The notes below the pieces were generated by a model. That model was not told where the DNA came from. It did not search any database and worked only from the letters and a program-made list of their open reading frames with translations. The position numbers and the translations under genes are program-made. Positions 61,569 to 64,000 of a stretch of 64,000 nt of DNA are shown piece after piece. This DNA comes from Gremmenia infestans (Eukaryota; Ascomycota; Leotiomycetes; Helotiales; Hamatocanthoscyphaceae), in the NCBI GenBank assembly GCA_032629725.1, contig JAFEVB010000002.1:4265060-4329059 (forward strand), read 5' to 3'. The first letter of the stretch is position 1. The number at the start of each line of letters is the position of its first letter.

Positions 61569-64000
61569 GTGGACTGGCTAGTCTATTACCCGACCTATAA
61601 GGTCTTGATTTATAGGGCTCACGGCTTTATAGTATTAAAGCTATCTAGCCATTTATTAAAATAGTATTTAGATATTAACTGCAAAACCCGGAATGCGATT
61701 ATTGCCGAATATTCCAGCCTAGAGCTTAGTTATCTATTGAATGCCGACTTCTGCTATGGACTAATAAATCCAATTCCTGCTATTAATAGCCTTACTATCT
61801 ATAAGGGTCTTGCTTGCTAGGATTACTAAAAATATTAGTTCTTATTAATAAACCGGAAAATGCTAAAGGTGCATTGCAAAGATAAGCACTAATAGGGGCT
61901 GAGCAAAACAGACCTAATATACTAGTCTAAAGTCAAGCTCTAGACTTTCTTTACTATTCCTAGAAATGCTGTTTATTACTTTTATATAACTATTTCTAAG
62001 GCTAAAGTAGAAGCAGGGGTAGGAGCAGTGGACTAAAGGGGCCGACCAGACTATTAATTGATTAATAATATTAAAGAGTAGTAGGCGTATAAGAGAGGCT
62101 AGCAAAAGGAGATGCAGAAGGTCTTAGCTAATAGGGCGGATAAGTATAAGATAACCAACTAGCTAAAGCGTGCGGGGTAGACTGCCTACTTTAAGGAGAG
62201 AGACCTTAGTAAGATCTATATCTATAGTTAAATGCTAGGCTGGGAAAATAACAAGTTGCAGAGACTAGCTGCTGCTATAGACCGGCTATTCTTTAGCTGC
62301 TATATTAACGGCCTAAAAAGGATACCCCTAATAACCCGGTTGCTGCTAGCCAGCCCCTACTACTAGGATGCCTATAGCCGGCTATTTAGGCCTTTATAAA
62401 AGAAGATAAGCATGGATTAGTATCTAGTCTACTAGAAATAGTTCCTCTGCTACTACCTAAACATCCTATAGCTAGATGAAGCTACGCTGCTAAAGAAGCA
62501 TAGGTTTAGCTTTACTAATATGTAGAGAAAGAGCTTTAAGCAATTGTGGGAGCATCTGCAAGATAAAGATTCATTAGAAGAAGCTTTAGAAAAGGAGCTT
62601 CTATAGGTATTAGCTAGTTTTTAGATGCAGCGACTTAACGAGGATCCCTTTACTAGTCCACTCTAGTATTTTATTAGCGTCTTAGGGATTAATAGAGAGT
62701 CGGGGCAGTTTAGGCCGGCATACCTCTTTATATATATGCTAGCGGGGCTGGTGTATATTAGGAGAGCGCTGCTGGTGGAGTGGGCTATTCCTATAAAGGA
62801 CAGGTAGAAGATAGAGAACTTAGGAGAGCGGTTTGCTTAGGTCCGGAACACCTAGCTATATAAAGCCACGTACTTGCCTATAGGTTACACGCTTAGCTTG
62901 CTGCTCTATGGCCGCAGGATTGCCTAGGAAACTAGCAGCCAACTTATAGTATTATAGAGCAAGTAAGAGGAGCTAATATACTTTATAGGGAAGCTAATTC
63001 CTATGGACGATATCCGGAGTATAGTGGCAGAAATAATAGCTAATACTAAAGAGCTGCTATAGGGTTCCCTAATATTTAAGGAAGGCAAAGACGTCCGGTT
63101 TACTATCCTATTAGCTAATATTAAGAATAACTTAACTTAGACATAGCAGGGGAAGTCTTTTATCTATAGTAATAGCTTAGCGGGGAAAAAGGTAGAGATG
63201 CTAGAGGACCTTATAGGCGGATAGCGGAAGCGGGAGTTCCTAGATAAGAACGGCTGGTGGAAGTAGGCATGGATCCGGAAATATTTAAAGCTTATACGGA
63301 AATTTAAAGAGTATCTCTTATTGCTAGCACATTTTACTAGGGGCTAGCTAGGCTAGGGGGAAGAGATCACCGGCCTCCGCCTTATTAATAGCATTAACTA
63401 GGACCGGAACGTCTTTATTATTAATAGGGAGGTAGTACTTATCACTTAGTATTATAAGTCCTTAGCTTATTTTAACTCCTCTAAGGTTATTCTACGCTTC
63501 TTACCTAAGCGCCCTAGGCAGCTGATAGCGATATATATAGTATATATCCGGCTATTAACTAATCGCTAGGAGGCAGACCGCTAGGTATTATATAATAAAA
63601 TAAACCTACTAAGTAATTTCATCTAGCATAGTAAGACTAGGCTATAGGACAGCAGCTAGATGTCTAGAGCTGTGGCTAGATGGACCTACTACTATATAGG
63701 CCGGCGGATCACGCTTTAGGACTAGCAGTATATTATAATTGCTATTAGTAAGAAGCTCGCCTATTAGCAGGGGGCTCCTAAGGCTGATTTTAAGGATGCT
63801 AGTGCTAGTAATAATAAAGAGCACTACGAAATCCCGGACGACCTAGCAGCCGGCTATACTGGCTAAACTGCAGCTAATTACGGTGTGACTATTAATATGC
63901 TTAAGCGTCTAATAGCCGACTCCTTTAAGATCTTTAGGCAAGTTAGCTATTAGTAGCATACGTTTCTTAAACTTGTTAAGCAGCTGTTATTACAGTCTGT
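61569..64000 (+). pseudogene. RIP-mutated DUF3505 / telomere-linked helicase-like gene, truncated by window edge
   Basis: One frame (codons starting at positions divisible by 3) runs to the window edge with about fifty stops, all TAG or TAA, and the same frame holds at 61569, 63621 and 63660. Between stops the protein is recognisable: DWLVYYPTYKVLIYRAHG, FCYGLINPIPAINSLTIYKGLAC and RKMLKVHCKDKH look like the C2H2-like N terminus of DUF3505 proteins. Further on, SRAVARWTYYYIGRRITL, YEIPDDLAAGYTG and TAANYGVTINMLKRLIADSFKIF match the middle region of fungal telomere-linked RecQ helicases (from memory). The RecQ domain would lie beyond 64000. C-to-T change on both strands explains CAG, CAA and TGG turning into stops. 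It is not functional. Confidence 0.65.

Overview
The window is a stretch of filamentous ascomycete (Pezizomycotina) nuclear DNA. The evidence is dense short genes on both strands, introns of about 45-110 bp with GTANGT donors and CTAAC-like branch sites, fungus-typical families (2EXR proteins, HRQ/DUF3445 proteins, AsaB-like oxygenases, Ser/Thr-rich wall-type proteins), and a right end that looks mutated by RIP (repeat-induced point mutation). The proteins read as Leotiomycetes-like to me, but that rests on recollection and was not searched. I find no rRNA, tRNA, CRISPR array or intact transposon. Exon joins were worked out by hand from splice sites and reading frame, and multi-exon models were accepted only when the total length was a multiple of three.

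Layout, left to right. 1-2865 is gene-poor. 2866-8841 holds a two-PH-domain protein and, divergent from it, EFL1/Ria1, the GTPase of 60S ribosome maturation. 10457-17013 holds a small membrane protein, an aminoglycoside-phosphotransferase-like kinase, a 2EXR protein with a broken 2EXR relic upstream, and a Ree1-like DUF1349 protein. 17513-25966 is the most cluster-like part: a membrane-anchored HRQ/DUF3445 haem oxidase, a class III aminotransferase, a Baeyer-Villiger-type monooxygenase and an amino acid permease. A CGG-rich palindrome of the form TCGG-N2-CCGA recurs in their promoters. 26571-28124 carries small orphan genes, including a 15-residue-repeat protein and a cysteine-rich secreted candidate.

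28871-33000 and 33209-38769 are mostly housekeeping: GPI3/PIG-A and DBP6 from one bidirectional promoter, a GNAT acetyltransferase, a Ser/Thr-rich glycoprotein with a repeat-rich body, and APC10/Doc1. 39604-48503 mixes orphan proteins, a six-cysteine secreted protein, a MOSC-oxidoreductase-ferredoxin fusion and a single-pass membrane protein with a cysteine-rich ectodomain. 49267-52497 carries an MFS drug-type transporter and prefoldin subunit 4. 54151-59800 groups an ACT-type permease, an AsaB-like oxygenase and a methionine-type (LAT) permease, so the window has three APC-superfamily transporters.

From about 61569 to the right edge, one frame encodes a DUF3505/telomere-linked-helicase-like protein interrupted by about fifty TAG or TAA codons and no TGA, with no frame change at the points checked. 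This is the pattern expected of RIP and marks a dead repeat copy that continues past the window.
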